Shown: positions 26,145 to 35,170, counted from the stretch's first letter. The stretch is DNA of 62,441 bases from Bacillus carboniphilus (GCF_039522365.1 NZ_BAAADJ010000010.1:1-62441), one strand, 5' to 3'. Notes: generated by a model not told the origin, from the sequence alone. Numbers and translations are program-made.

Positions 26145-26996
26145 ATGACTTTTCAAAGAGACATTAAGAACCACTGGAATGTTCAATATAAACAAAATGG
26201 GTATCCCCATGTACAGCAAGGCTTCATTTTGCCACCAGACAGAAAGGAAGAATTTGACCCCTTTATCATCATGGCAGAAGACTGGTTTAAACGTGGCACG
26301 TTTTCAGACCATCCTCACCGAGGGTTCCAAACGGTCACCTATGTGATTGACGGCAGGTTGGAGCACATTGATAATGCGGGTGGCCACTCCATTCTCGATG
26401 CTGGCGATGTTCAATATATGAATGCAGGGTCTGGTGCGAGACACGCAGAAGAAGCCGTTGATGATGACCTCATTCACACCCTTCAACTATGGTTGAACCT
26501 TCCCAAATCATTAAAAAATACAAAAACTAGCTATCAAAATGTATACGCTGATGATGCCCCGCGAGTGACCTTCGATGGAGGAGAAGTTAAAGTCTATTCT
26601 GGAAATGTGGAAGGAGTAAAAGGTCCGCTAGAAAGCTTAGTTCCTTTCACACTATCTGAAATTAAGCTACAAGAGGGAGCAACCTACACATATCGGATTC
26701 CTGAAAATCAAAATGCCTTTCTTTATGTTTTAGCAGGGGAGCTTGAATTTGGTGAAAGTAAAACCCGGTTAAAAAAGACAGGGGTGGCGACCCTAACCTT
26801 TAATGAGGGGGGAACAGGTGATAGCGAACTAGTCATCTATGCTAACCAAAGATCTAAGGTGTTAATATATTCTGGTGTTCCAATCCGAGAAGAGTACGTA
26901 GCATACGGACCTTTCGTAATGAATACTATGGATGAGATTCAACAAGCTTACCGAGATTTCCATGCAGGAAAATTTGGTCCACCAGCAATAAAATAA
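26145..26996 (+). CDS. Pirin family protein
   Basis: The 283-aa bicupin protein has the metal-binding pirin motif in its first cupin: DHPHRGFQTVTYVIDGRLEH...GAGDVQYM-type sequence ending in GARHAEE, supplying the His and Glu ligands. A second cupin contains FLYVLAGELEF. Members act as quercetin dioxygenase-like enzymes or as redox-linked regulators; the role here is unknown. The start is the ATG at 26145, behind AGGAGGCTATACAAA. The in-frame extension upstream runs through repeat D and is not protein-like. Confidence 0.9.
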   Translation: MTFQRDIKNHWNVQYKQNGYPHVQQGFILPPDRKEEFDPFIIMAEDWFKRGTFSDHPHRGFQTVTYVIDGRLEHIDNAGGHSILDAGDVQYMNAGSGARHAEEAVDDDLIHTLQLWLNLPKSLKNTKTSYQNVYADDAPRVTFDGGEVKVYSGNVEGVKGPLESLVPFTLSEIKLQEGATYTYRIPENQNAFLYVLAGELEFGESKTRLKKTGVATLTFNEGGTGDSELVIYANQRSKVLIYSGVPIREEYVAYGPFVMNTMDEIQQAYRDFHAGKFGPPAIK

Positions 26997-27002
26997 ATCG
27001 TA

Positions 27003-27032
27003 CCCACAACTTCAGGGAGTTGTGGGTTTTTT
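27003..27032 (+). terminator. Intrinsic terminator after the pirin gene
   Basis: CCCACAACT (27003-27011) pairs perfectly with AGTTGTGGG (27018-27026), followed by six Ts. Confidence 0.92.
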
Positions 27033-27091
27033 AACTTTTCTCCCTTAAAACTGCTAAAATAGAGTTATCAAAACGAACGTTAGGTGATCCC

Positions 27092-29371
27092 GTGACAAAC
27101 GTTGTCAAAATCTCAGTTAGAAGTTTAGTTGAATATGTGTATAGTAGCGGAAGCATTGACACAAGGTTTCGCTCGGTGACCACTTTACAGCTTGGAACGA
27201 AGCTACATCAGTTGGTTCAAGGCTCGTACAACGAAACGGATGAAAAAGAGGTGCCGGTTAAGGGGACTTTTCAACATGAAGAGCTCACCTTCGAGGTAGA
27301 CGGAAGATGTGACGGGATTCTTCATGGTGAGTCTGGACTAACCATTGATGAAATCAAGTCAACCTCTAGACCCCTAACGGAAGTCACGGAAGAATCCTAC
27401 CAGGTCTACTGGGCGCAGGCTAAGTTTTACGGGTATATGTTTTGCAAAGAAAAGAAATTAGATGAAATAAAAGTCAAACTGACATACATACAATCCGAAA
27501 CAAACGAAATGAAACATTTTATAAAGACACTGACCTTCAAAGAACTAGAAGCTTTTGTGGAAGAAACGATTCGCCAATATGCCCCTTATGCACGACTAAT
27601 GAATGAGCATAAACAAGCTAGAAATAAAAGCTGTAAGGAACTCTCATTCCCTTATGAACATTTCCGTAGTGGACAAAGGGACTTTGCAGGTGCCGTATAT
27701 AAAAGTATCCTGGACGAAAAGAACTTATTCGCCATGGCCCCAACTGGAACGGGTAAAACGATATCTACAACCTTTCCGGCTGTTAAAGCCATAGGTGAGG
27801 GCGTCATTGAGCAGTTTTTCTATGTAACGGCCAAAACAATCACAAGAACGGCAGCGGAAGAAGCGCTCAATCATATGCAGCAAAAGGGATTACAGTGTAA
27901 AGCTGTTACGATCACCGCAAAAGATAAAGTGTGTTTCAAAGAAAACACGATATGTAACAAGGAGTACTGTGAATTTGCAGATGGATATTACGATCGAATC
28001 AATGATGCGTGCCTAGATATTCTGAAAAATGAATTCATCATGAATCGTGAAGTGATCGATACTTATGCAAGAAAGCATAAGGTGTGTCCATTCGAGTTTT
28101 CATTAGATTTGGCATACGTGGCGGATGCGATTATTTGTGATTATAACTATTTATACGACCCAAAGGTATCCATCAAGAGATTTTTTGAGGAATATAAAAG
28201 AAAAACAGCAGTTCTTGTTGATGAGGCTCACAATCTAGTAGACCGAGCAAGAGAGATGTTTTCAGCACAGCTTTTAAAGTCTTCGTTCTTGCAATTGAAG
28301 AGAGAGTACAAAGGGAAAAACTCCTACTTATTTGAGAGTGCGAAAGCCATCAATGATCATCTTTTACAGCTGAAAAAGCAATGTGGGGAAGAGACCTTTC
28401 GGGTAGAACAAGAAATGCCTGAGGAACTGATTGTTTTAGTGGATACGTTTGTATCCGAGGCGGAGAGAGAGTTGTTAGCGGAGACCAATGAGCTTTTACT
28501 AGAGACCTATTTTTTAGTTCAAGCTTTTATAAGAGTGGCGAAAATGTATGATGAGCGCTATGTCACTTTTATAGAGGTTGAAAAAAGTGAAGTGAGAATC
28601 AAGTTGTTCTGTCTCGATCCGTCTTATCTATTAGCACAAGTGGAAAAATCATATAAGTCAGTCGTTCACTTTTCAGCAACCTTTTCACCTCTAGGATACT
28701 ACAAAGAAATATTAGGAGGGTCAAAAGAGGACTACTCGGTATCTATTCCCTCACCGTTTCCTAGAGAAAATCTGGACCTATATATTCAACCACTTTCCAC
28801 AAGGTATCGTGATCGGGAGAGGTCGAAACAAAAAATTGTTCAAACCATCCAACAAGTCGTGAATAAGAAAAAAGGGAACTGTCTAGTCTTTTTCCCTTCT
28901 TATCGATATATGGAAGAGGTTTATCAAGACTATATTCAAGAGTCAGGGGAAGAAGGAACTATTATTCAGGATCCCTTTATGACTGAAAGAGCGCGAGAGC
29001 AATTTCTAGAGGCTTTTAAATCAGAACCAGAACAATCATTAGTTGGTTTTGCAGTCCTTGGTGGTATTTTTTCCGAAGGTGTTGATTTAAAAGGAGAAAG
29101 GCTCTCCGGAGTTATTGTAGTAGGAGTAGGTATTCCGCAAATTGGAGTAGAACGTGATTTGATCAAGGACTATTTTAATAAAACGGGCAGGAACGGTTAT
29201 GATTATGCTTATGTATACCCAGGCATGAACAAGGTGTTGCAAGCAGGTGGAAGACTCATCCGCACCGAAACAGATAAGGGGATTCTGGTACTTATAGAAG
29301 ATCGTTTTCTCACGCCGACCTATCAACGTTTGCTTCCTTATGAATGGCAACACTATAAGATTATGAACTAA
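27092..29371 (+). CDS. PD-(D/E)XK nuclease fused to XPD/DinG-like iron-sulfur DNA helicase
   Basis: The 759-aa protein has two parts. Residues 1-175 look like a PD-(D/E)XK nuclease: VDGRCDGIL supplies Asp74 and IDEIKST supplies Glu87 and Lys89. From about residue 185 it is an XPD/Rad3-family SF2 helicase with Walker A APTGTGKT (216-223), four cysteines placed as an iron-sulfur ligand set (281, 288, 293, 332), a DEAH box (377-380) and C-terminal motifs GIFSEGVDL and QAGGRLIR. It should unwind DNA 5' to 3' and cut it, perhaps in repair of branched or damaged DNA. It starts at GTG behind AGGTGAT and is a single-gene unit. Confidence 0.85.
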   Translation: MTNVVKISVRSLVEYVYSSGSIDTRFRSVTTLQLGTKLHQLVQGSYNETDEKEVPVKGTFQHEELTFEVDGRCDGILHGESGLTIDEIKSTSRPLTEVTEESYQVYWAQAKFYGYMFCKEKKLDEIKVKLTYIQSETNEMKHFIKTLTFKELEAFVEETIRQYAPYARLMNEHKQARNKSCKELSFPYEHFRSGQRDFAGAVYKSILDEKNLFAMAPTGTGKTISTTFPAVKAIGEGVIEQFFYVTAKTITRTAAEEALNHMQQKGLQCKAVTITAKDKVCFKENTICNKEYCEFADGYYDRINDACLDILKNEFIMNREVIDTYARKHKVCPFEFSLDLAYVADAIICDYNYLYDPKVSIKRFFEEYKRKTAVLVDEAHNLVDRAREMFSAQLLKSSFLQLKREYKGKNSYLFESAKAINDHLLQLKKQCGEETFRVEQEMPEELIVLVDTFVSEAERELLAETNELLLETYFLVQAFIRVAKMYDERYVTFIEVEKSEVRIKLFCLDPSYLLAQVEKSYKSVVHFSATFSPLGYYKEILGGSKEDYSVSIPSPFPRENLDLYIQPLSTRYRDRERSKQKIVQTIQQVVNKKKGNCLVFFPSYRYMEEVYQDYIQESGEEGTIIQDPFMTERAREQFLEAFKSEPEQSLVGFAVLGGIFSEGVDLKGERLSGVIVVGVGIPQIGVERDLIKDYFNKTGRNGYDYAYVYPGMNKVLQAGGRLIRTETDKGILVLIEDRFLTPTYQRLLPYEWQHYKIMN

Positions 29372-29374
29372 GAA

Positions 29375-29404
29375 GAAGTGTCCCGTTCTGGGGCACTTTT
29401 TATT
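29375..29404 (+). terminator. Intrinsic terminator after the helicase
   Basis: AAGTGTCCC pairs with GGGGCACTT across a six-base loop and runs into TTTTTATT. Confidence 0.85.
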
Positions 29405-29430
29405 AAATATCATATTTTGCCGAAATATAT

Positions 29431-29474
29431 CCAAAAGAAAAGCCGTTCCATTGAGGAATGGCTTTTCTTTTGGA
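29431..29474. terminator. Second strong hairpin, bidirectional terminator
   Basis: CCAAAAGAAAAGCC (29431-29444) pairs with GGCTTTTCTTTTGG (29460-29473) around a TTCC-ATTGA-GGAA top. The arms carry A- and T-runs, so it can act on both strands. It insulates the ABC-F leader promoter that follows. Confidence 0.8.
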
Positions 29475-29481
29475 AATAGGC

Positions 29482-29510
29482 TTGAATTTCCAATTGGAAA
29501 AAATTATACT
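29482..29510 (+). promoter_or_regulatory. Promoter of the ABC-F leader transcript
   Basis: TTGAAT (29482-29487) and TATACT (29505-29510) are separated by exactly 17 bp. Transcription would begin near 29517, just before the leader reading frame and about 300 bases ahead of the ABC-F start. Confidence 0.75.
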
Positions 29511-29549
29511 GTACATATATTAACGTTCGGAAAGTGAGGTGGAGAAGAG

Positions 29550-29684
29550 ATGAATCGTTTTGTTGTTATTCGCGGGCAAATACTTGACTTTATGTATATT
29601 TGTCGTGCGATTTTTCATGATGCAGCTGCCAACGGGACACGTATGCCCTTTTTTAGCAACTGCATAATGATAACGAAACGATAA
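29550..29684 (+). CDS. Leader peptide of the ABC-F attenuator (44 aa)
   Basis: An ATG at 29550 lies six to seven bases behind a GAGGTGGAG site and opens a 44-codon frame ending in TAA at 29684. The peptide starts MNRFVVIRGQ and has no recognisable domain. Two intrinsic terminators stand between it and the ABC-F gene. The arrangement of promoter, translated leader, terminator and ABC-F resembles antibiotic-inducible attenuators such as those of vmlR and erm genes. There, ribosome stalling on the leader under drug exposure prevents termination. Whether this peptide is translated and stalls is inference. Confidence 0.6.
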   Translation: MNRFVVIRGQILDFMYICRAIFHDAAANGTRMPFFSNCIMITKR

Positions 29685-29723
29685 GAATTCTCTTTATCCA
29701 TCTAATATAGCAACTAGGTTAGG

Positions 29724-29760
29724 AGAGGGCTTGTTTAGGCTCTCTTTTTCTATTTTTTTT
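29724..29760 (+). terminator. Attenuator terminator T1 upstream of ABC-F
   Basis: AGAGGGC (29724-29730) pairs with GCTCTCT (29739-29745, one G-U pair), followed by TTTTCTATTTTTTTT. It lies 40 bases after the leader stop codon and should end most transcripts before the ABC-F gene. Confidence 0.8.
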
Positions 29761-29799
29761 AAGCTATGGGTAAGTGTGTTCTTACTTATGGCTTTTTTT
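29761..29799 (+). terminator. Attenuator terminator T2 upstream of ABC-F
   Basis: AAGCTATGGGTAAG (29761-29774) pairs with CTTACTTATGGCTT (29781-29794) in a 14-bp stem with three G-U pairs, a TGTGTT loop and a following T-run. It is a second stop signal directly after T1, 25 bases before the ABC-F start. Confidence 0.8.
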
Positions 29800-29824
29800 A
29801 TTTGTAAATAAAGGAGATATGAAA

Positions 29825-31705
29825 ATGATTATATGTGCGGCACACGAAGTAAGCAAAATGTTTGGTGGAACTAAGATATTTGAACAGCTATCTTTTGAAA
29901 TACATGAAAATGACCGGGTAGGGTTAGTAGGGAGAAATGGAAGTGGGAAGACCACTATTTTCAAGCTTCTAGCGGGATTGGAAACAGTAGATGAGGGACA
30001 GATTCACATTAAAAAAGGATGTAAGGTAGGATACCTTGCCCAAATTCCTGCCTTTCCTAGTGAATATAGCGTTTACGAGGTTTTATCCACAGCTTTTGCA
30101 CAATTAAAGGAAATGGAAACGAAATTGAAAGAATTGGAGGGATGGATGTCAACGGAAACAGATGAACAAAAGCTGGATAACACCATACAAGAGTATGGAA
30201 GAATCCAAGATCAATTCTCAGGGCTTGGTGGTTATGAGATGGAAGCCAATATTCAAAAGGTAGCGAATGGCTTGAAGGTTGAACATTTACTAAATAGTGA
30301 TTTTAAAAGCTTAAGTGGTGGAGAAAAAACCAAGGTAGGATTAGGCTTGATTTTACTCCAATCACCAAATGTATTATTGTTGGATGAACCGACGAATCAC
30401 CTTGATATTTCTGCTGTTGAATGGCTTGAAAATTACCTTAGAGAGTACAAAGGTACAGTGGTTATCATCTCGCATGATCGTTACTTTTTGGATCAAGTGG
30501 TGACTAAAATTTTGGACCTTGAAGATGGTGAGCTTGAAGTTTATCACCAAAACTATTCCGGATTTATTAAGGAAAAAGAAGAGAAATTGTTATTAGAATT
30601 CCAAGCCTATCAGGAACAACAAAAGAAGATTAAAAAGATGAAGGAAACCATAAAAAGGCTGAGGGAGTGGGCGAATCAAGCCAACCCACCGAATGCGGGT
30701 CTTCATAAAAGAGCCAGTAGTATGGAAAAAGCTTTAGAAAGAATAGAAAAGCTGAAAAAACCAGTTTTGGAAGCAAAGAAAATGGATCTTCATTTTGAGC
30801 ATAAATCTAGAAGTGGTAATGATGTCATTACCGTAAAAGATGTATCAAAATCGTATGATCAGAAAACGCTTTTTGAAGGAGTAAACCTGAATATACATTT
30901 CAAAGACAGGGCTGTGATTGTTGGGGAGAATGGGACTGGTAAATCAACCATTTTGAAACTTATTTTACATGAGGAACAAGCTGATGATGGGGAGATAAAA
31001 ATAGGCAGTAATGTGAAAATGGGTTACTTATCTCAACATATTAAGACGAAGGATCCGGATCAGACAATCCTAGAGGCTTTCCGGGATGAGGTTCTGGTTA
31101 CAGAAGGAGAAGCAAGACATATACTTGCCAAGTTCTTATTTTACGGACCCACTGTTTTTCAAAAAGTAAAAGGATTAAGCGGTGGGGAGAAGATGAGATT
31201 GCGTCTTGCTCAACTAATGTATCAAGAAATTAATATGTTAATTTTGGATGAGCCAACAAACCATTTAGACATAGACTCCAGGGAAGTATTAGAGGACGCC
31301 ATAGAAGGTTTTAATGGAACGGTGTTAGCTGTTTCCCACGACCGCTATTTCTTAGATAAACTATTTTCCAAAACCTATTGGTTAACGAATAGCACCCTAT
31401 ATTCTTTTGAAGGAGCTTACTCTTGGGCAAAAAAAAAGCTAAGGGAAGTAGTGGTTAAAGAAGAAGTGGTACATTCTAATAAAACAAAAGAGAAGAAGAT
31501 AGAGGCTCAAATTGAAAAGAACAGTGAACCAAATACCGAGCATTTAGAAGACAAAATAGAGTCTATTGAATCTCAAATAGAAACTGTCGTAAACGAGATG
31601 ATGAATATACAAGATCTAATAGAACTACAAGCTCTTCAAGAAAAACAACAACAACTAGAGGCGGAGCGGGATGAATTATATGAGATATTACTAAACAAAT
31701 TATGA
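29825..31705 (+). CDS. ABC-F family ATPase, probable antibiotic-resistance ribosome protection protein
   Basis: The 626-aa soluble protein has two ABC domains and no membrane part. NBD1 has GRNGSGKT, LSGGEK and LLLDEPTNHLD; NBD2 has GENGTGKS, LSGGEK and LILDEPTNHLD. A charged linker of about 80 residues between them (around KKIKKMKETIKRLREW) is the P-site tRNA interaction motif that reaches the drug site. A long C-terminal coiled coil (from about 545) follows. Such proteins bind the ribosomal E site and displace drugs such as lincosamides, pleuromutilins or streptogramin A. The leader with two terminators supports drug induction. The ATG at 29825 lies eight bases after AAGGAG. The drug spectrum is not readable. 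Confidence 0.88.
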   Translation: MIICAAHEVSKMFGGTKIFEQLSFEIHENDRVGLVGRNGSGKTTIFKLLAGLETVDEGQIHIKKGCKVGYLAQIPAFPSEYSVYEVLSTAFAQLKEMETKLKELEGWMSTETDEQKLDNTIQEYGRIQDQFSGLGGYEMEANIQKVANGLKVEHLLNSDFKSLSGGEKTKVGLGLILLQSPNVLLLDEPTNHLDISAVEWLENYLREYKGTVVIISHDRYFLDQVVTKILDLEDGELEVYHQNYSGFIKEKEEKLLLEFQAYQEQQKKIKKMKETIKRLREWANQANPPNAGLHKRASSMEKALERIEKLKKPVLEAKKMDLHFEHKSRSGNDVITVKDVSKSYDQKTLFEGVNLNIHFKDRAVIVGENGTGKSTILKLILHEEQADDGEIKIGSNVKMGYLSQHIKTKDPDQTILEAFRDEVLVTEGEARHILAKFLFYGPTVFQKVKGLSGGEKMRLRLAQLMYQEINMLILDEPTNHLDIDSREVLEDAIEGFNGTVLAVSHDRYFLDKLFSKTYWLTNSTLYSFEGAYSWAKKKLREVVVKEEVVHSNKTKEKKIEAQIEKNSEPNTEHLEDKIESIESQIETVVNEMMNIQDLIELQALQEKQQQLEAERDELYEILLNKL

Positions 31706-31724
31706 TTTTAATTGTAAAACATGC

Positions 31725-31776
31725 CATAATAAGAAAGAATTGATAAGGATGGGAGAAATCCCATCCTCTTATTATG
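31725..31776 (+). other. Two-tier inverted repeat upstream of the yfmL ribosome binding site
   Basis: CATAATAAGA (31725-31734) is an exact reverse complement of TCTTATTATG (31767-31776). Between them GGATGGGA (31747-31754) pairs with TCCCATCC (31759-31766) over a GAAA tetraloop. The inner hairpin is very stable and lies about 12 bases from the GAAGGAG site of yfmL. There is no T-run, so a role in translation control or mRNA stability is more likely than termination. Confidence 0.6.
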
Positions 31777-31793
31777 AAATGAAGGAGAACACA

Positions 31794-32921
31794 ATGAATT
31801 CACTTATAGATCAATTGAAACCATTTATTCAAGAGGCCTGGAACAAGCAAGGTTTTTCAGAACCTACGCCAATCCAAGAACAAGCGATTCCTGTTGTTTT
31901 AGAAGGGAAGGACTTAATTGCCCAATCTCCAACAGGAACGGGGAAGACGCTTGCGTATTTACTCCCACTTCTTCAAAGTGTAGAAGCAGAAAAACCACAT
32001 ATTCAGGCGGTTGTTTTAGCCTCATCTCATGAGTTAGTGATGCAAATCTTCGGGGAGATTCAGGAATGGTCGACTGGAAGTGGCATCAAGGCGGCATCAT
32101 TCATCGGGGGAGCGAACATAAAGAGACAAATTGAAAAGCTGAAAAAACGCCCGCAAATTATCGTAGGGACACCAGGTCGAGTGTTAGAGCTCATTAAGCA
32201 AAAGAAAATAAAGATGCATGAAGTGAAAACGATGGTAATCGATGAAGGTGACCAACTTTTAGTGCCTGAGCATATGCAAACGGTACGCGGAATTGTTGAC
32301 TCAGCCTTAAAAGATCGCCAAGTAGTTCTGTTTTCTGCTACGTTAACTGATAAGACAGAAGAACTAGCAAAAGGACTCATGAACAAAGCTGAAATTGTAA
32401 AGGTAAATGAAGCACCGAAGCTGACTGGAGATGTCGAACATATATACTTTGTTTGTGATCCCCGTGAAAAGGTGGATTTGATTGGAAAGCTCATGAGAAC
32501 AAACCCTGAAAAGGTTCTGGCTTTTGCCAATGATATCGGAGAAGTCAATGTTGTAGCGTCTAAACTTCAATTTGAAGGCCAAGATTTGGGCGTTCTACAT
32601 AGTGATACAAATAAGCAGGACCGTGAAGCAGCAGTACGCAATATACGAAGTGGGAAAACGAATTTACTATTAGCGACTGATGTAGCAGCTAGAGGTTTGG
32701 ACATAAAAGGATTGACGCATGTTCTTCATCTAGATTTGAGTAAGGATGTACACCAATATATTCATCGCTCTGGTAGAACCGGAAGACTAGGATCTGCGGG
32801 AGGAACGGTTGTATCATTTGTTCCTTCAAATCAAGAGAGAGATCTTAAGAGACTAGCGAGAGACGCAGGAGTGGAGCTTCACAAAAAGACTTTCTATGGA
32901 GGAAAAATTGTTGAAGCCTAA
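31794..32921 (+). CDS. yfmL: DEAD-box-type ATP-dependent RNA helicase YfmL
   Basis: The 375-aa helicase is the size of B. subtilis YfmL and matches it along its length: Q-motif EPTPIQEQAIPVV, motif I SPTGTGKT, GGANIKRQIEKLKKRP, SAT, and motif VI HRSGRTGR. Motif II reads DEGD instead of DEAD; YfmL proteins are known to vary here. YfmL takes part in ribosome assembly and cold adaptation in B. subtilis. The ATG at 31794 follows GAAGGAG. A stable hairpin precedes it, and a second RNA helicase follows 21 bases on. Confidence 0.9.
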   Translation: MNSLIDQLKPFIQEAWNKQGFSEPTPIQEQAIPVVLEGKDLIAQSPTGTGKTLAYLLPLLQSVEAEKPHIQAVVLASSHELVMQIFGEIQEWSTGSGIKAASFIGGANIKRQIEKLKKRPQIIVGTPGRVLELIKQKKIKMHEVKTMVIDEGDQLLVPEHMQTVRGIVDSALKDRQVVLFSATLTDKTEELAKGLMNKAEIVKVNEAPKLTGDVEHIYFVCDPREKVDLIGKLMRTNPEKVLAFANDIGEVNVVASKLQFEGQDLGVLHSDTNKQDREAAVRNIRSGKTNLLLATDVAARGLDIKGLTHVLHLDLSKDVHQYIHRSGRTGRLGSAGGTVVSFVPSNQERDLKRLARDAGVELHKKTFYGGKIVEA

Positions 32922-32942
32922 ACAATTGGAGGTGGTCATGAA

Positions 32943-34280
32943 ATGAAAAGCTTTAAAGAGCTTCAAATTAGTGAAAATAGAATCCAGATGCTGAATAGGA
33001 ACAGAATCTCTCAACCCACACCAATCCAAGAAAAGTCCATTCCTGTTGTGTTGAAGGGAAGAGACATCATTGGAAGAGCGCAGACTGGGACGGGAAAAAC
33101 ATTAGCCTTTGTTTTACCGATTTTAGAAAAGATTGATGTTACAAGAACTGACCCCCAAGTACTCATTGTTGCACCTACTCGGGAGCTAGCAATCCAAATT
33201 ACTAATGATATTCGTAGTGTCATTGATCAACGAGAAGGAGTCCATGTATTACCTGTTTATGGTGGGCAGGATGTGGAGCAGCAGTTTAGAAAATTAAAAG
33301 GGGCCGTACATATTATTGTTGCGACTCCCGGAAGACTGCTTGACCATTTACGTCGGGGAACCGTTCAACTCGATGATCTGAAAACGTTGGTACTGGATGA
33401 AGCCGATCAAATGTTACATATTGGTTTTCTTCCCGAGGTCGAACAAATTATTGAAAGCACACCTTCAACAAGACAAACCTTATTGTTCTCAGCGACAGTG
33501 CCAGACCAGGTTAGAACATTGGCAAACAAGTATTTGGACAATCCCGTAGATATAAGGGTAAAAGCACCGGAGATAACGGTCAAAGGTATTAACCAATTGG
33601 CCGTTCAGACAACGGATAGAGCTAAACAATCACATTTGTTTCAAATATTAAATGAACAACCGCCATTCTTAGCCATTATTTTTTGTCGGACAAAAAGGAG
33701 AGCTAGTACGTTAAATGAAGCTCTTAGGCGTCATGGCTTCATCTCAGATGAATTACATGGCGACCTCTCTCAAGCAAAAAGAGAGCGGGTTATGAAACAG
33801 TTTCGTGATGCTGAAATTCAATACCTAGTGGCAACTGATGTAGCTGCTCGCGGGCTGGATGTCAGTGGCATCACGCATGTATTTAATTATGACATCCCTC
33901 AAGATGTGGAGAGCTATATTCACCGAATTGGTCGGACAGGACGAGCGGGGGAAAGAGGCGCAGCTATTACCTTCGTAGCTCCGAAGGATAAAGATATGCT
34001 AGCTATGATTGAAAAAGGGATTGGCCAGAAGATTAAAAAGAGAATCTTGAGTCCTGAGAGGGAAGAACGAAAAGATAAGCAATCTGATGGTGGGAAGCGG
34101 TCCGGTAAAAATAGGAGTGGAGAGCAGTCCCGAAGAGGGGCAGGTAAGGGAAAAGGTCGAGGGACATCTCGTAATGAGGGACCTGGAAAAGGTAAGAAGA
34201 ATCCATCGAGAAATGAAGGAAGCGGTGGAAGAAGAGGGAGAAGTAAGGTAAAGCCATCAACGAGAAAAGGTAAAAAGTAA
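32943..34280 (+). CDS. DEAD-box ATP-dependent RNA helicase with basic RGG-like tail
   Basis: The 445-aa protein has all DEAD-box motifs: [34 protein letters not shown] (VLDEADQML), SAT, ARGLD and [10 protein letters not shown]. The core resembles CshA but is followed by a shorter tail (about residues 355-445) very rich in Lys, Arg, Gly and Ser, suited to non-specific RNA binding. It lies 21 bases after yfmL behind GGAGGTGG and is probably co-transcribed with it. It should unwind rRNA or mRNA structure, probably in ribosome assembly or RNA decay. Confidence 0.9.
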   Translation: MKSFKELQISENRIQMLNRNRISQPTPIQEKSIPVVLKGRDIIGRAQTGTGKTLAFVLPILEKIDVTRTDPQVLIVAPTRELAIQITNDIRSVIDQREGVHVLPVYGGQDVEQQFRKLKGAVHIIVATPGRLLDHLRRGTVQLDDLKTLVLDEADQMLHIGFLPEVEQIIESTPSTRQTLLFSATVPDQVRTLANKYLDNPVDIRVKAPEITVKGINQLAVQTTDRAKQSHLFQILNEQPPFLAIIFCRTKRRASTLNEALRRHGFISDELHGDLSQAKRERVMKQFRDAEIQYLVATDVAARGLDVSGITHVFNYDIPQDVESYIHRIGRTGRAGERGAAITFVAPKDKDMLAMIEKGIGQKIKKRILSPEREERKDKQSDGGKRSGKNRSGEQSRRGAGKGKGRGTSRNEGPGKGKKNPSRNEGSGGRRGRSKVKPSTRKGKK

Positions 34281-34294
34281 ATTCAGTGTTGAAA

Positions 34295-34474
34295 TGGACA
34301 GAGGTTCCGTTATTTCCACAAATAAGGGCATTTTTTAGCAGTAAGCGGACACAGAATCCGTTATATGGTCAAAATGGATGAAATATGCTCCTAAAAATGA
34401 TGAATAACGGAACCATTGTCCGCGAGATTCTAAAAAAAAGGAATTTCATTAAAATAACGGAACGAGAGTCCGCT
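34295..34474. repeat. Repeat family C, locus 2: complete composite palindromic element
   Basis: The 15-base palindromes (CGGA-N7-TCCG type) start at 34295, 34346, 34408 and 34458, giving intervals of 51, 62 and 50 bp, the same geometry as at 17039-17217. The reverse complement of the right flank matches the left flank of locus 3 over CCGTTATTTTAATGAAA. It fills the gap between the convergent helicase and response-regulator genes. Confidence 0.82.
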
Positions 34475-34528
34475 GAAAACTAGCAATCAAGAATCGAGGT
34501 TCTATACAACACACGGTAAACCAGTCTA

Positions 34529-35170
34529 TCAAATCAATTTTTCTTCCTGAGCTTTCTGAGCTGCCTGGAAGCGATCTTTAACTTCTAATTTATGATAAAT
34601 ATTAGAAATATAGTTTTTAACAGTACCTTCTGAAAGGAATAATCGTTCAGCAATTTGTTTATTCCCTAGACCTTGAGAAAGAGAAGTCAGTACTTCTAAT
34701 TCACGGTCGGTTAAACCAAATTTATCATTCTTAACTGGTTCGTCTTTTTGAAGCTTTTGAACCAATAGCTTAGCTAAATCTTGAGGAAGCAGTGTCCCAC
34801 CATGATGAATCAATTTGATCCCAGAGATAAGATCTTTCGGATGAATGGCTTTTAATAAATATCCCTCAGCACCGATTGTTAAGGCATCTACAACATGGTT
34901 AATCTCCTGGAAGGTTGTAAGGATGATTACCTTAATACCCGGCCATTTTTCTTTTACCTCCTTAGTAGCTGCCATGCCATCCATGACAGGCATATGAATA
35001 TCCATTAGTACTACATCAGGTTGCAAATCTTCACATAAGAAAAGTGCCTCTTGGCCGTTTGCAGCTATCCCCACAACCTCGAGATCCTCATCCATATCTA
35101 AAACAATGGATAAACTTTCTCTAATTAACTCTTGATCGTCCACTAATAGGACTTTAATAGGGTTACCCAT
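34529..35170 (-). CDS. NarL/FixJ-family response regulator
   Basis: The 213-aa protein has a receiver domain (Asp11-Asp12, phosphoacceptor Asp57 in MDIHMP, Lys in LLKAIHP) and a C-terminal LuxR helix-turn-helix (LTDRELEVLTSLSQGLGNKQIAERLFLSEGTVKNYISNI-type, about 150-205). The ATG at 35168-35170 is preferred, eight bases after GGGAG. It overlaps the end of its kinase gene by eight bases, so the pair is translationally coupled. The target genes are unknown; the divergent HAAS-CPBP and DUF4097 genes are candidates. Confidence 0.92.
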   Translation of the reverse strand: MGNPIKVLLVDDQELIRESLSIVLDMDEDLEVVGIAANGQEALFLCEDLQPDVVLMDIHMPVMDGMAATKEVKEKWPGIKVIILTTFQEINHVVDALTIGAEGYLLKAIHPKDLISGIKLIHHGGTLLPQDLAKLLVQKLQKDEPVKNDKFGLTDRELEVLTSLSQGLGNKQIAERLFLSEGTVKNYISNIYHKLEVKDRFQAAQKAQEEKLI

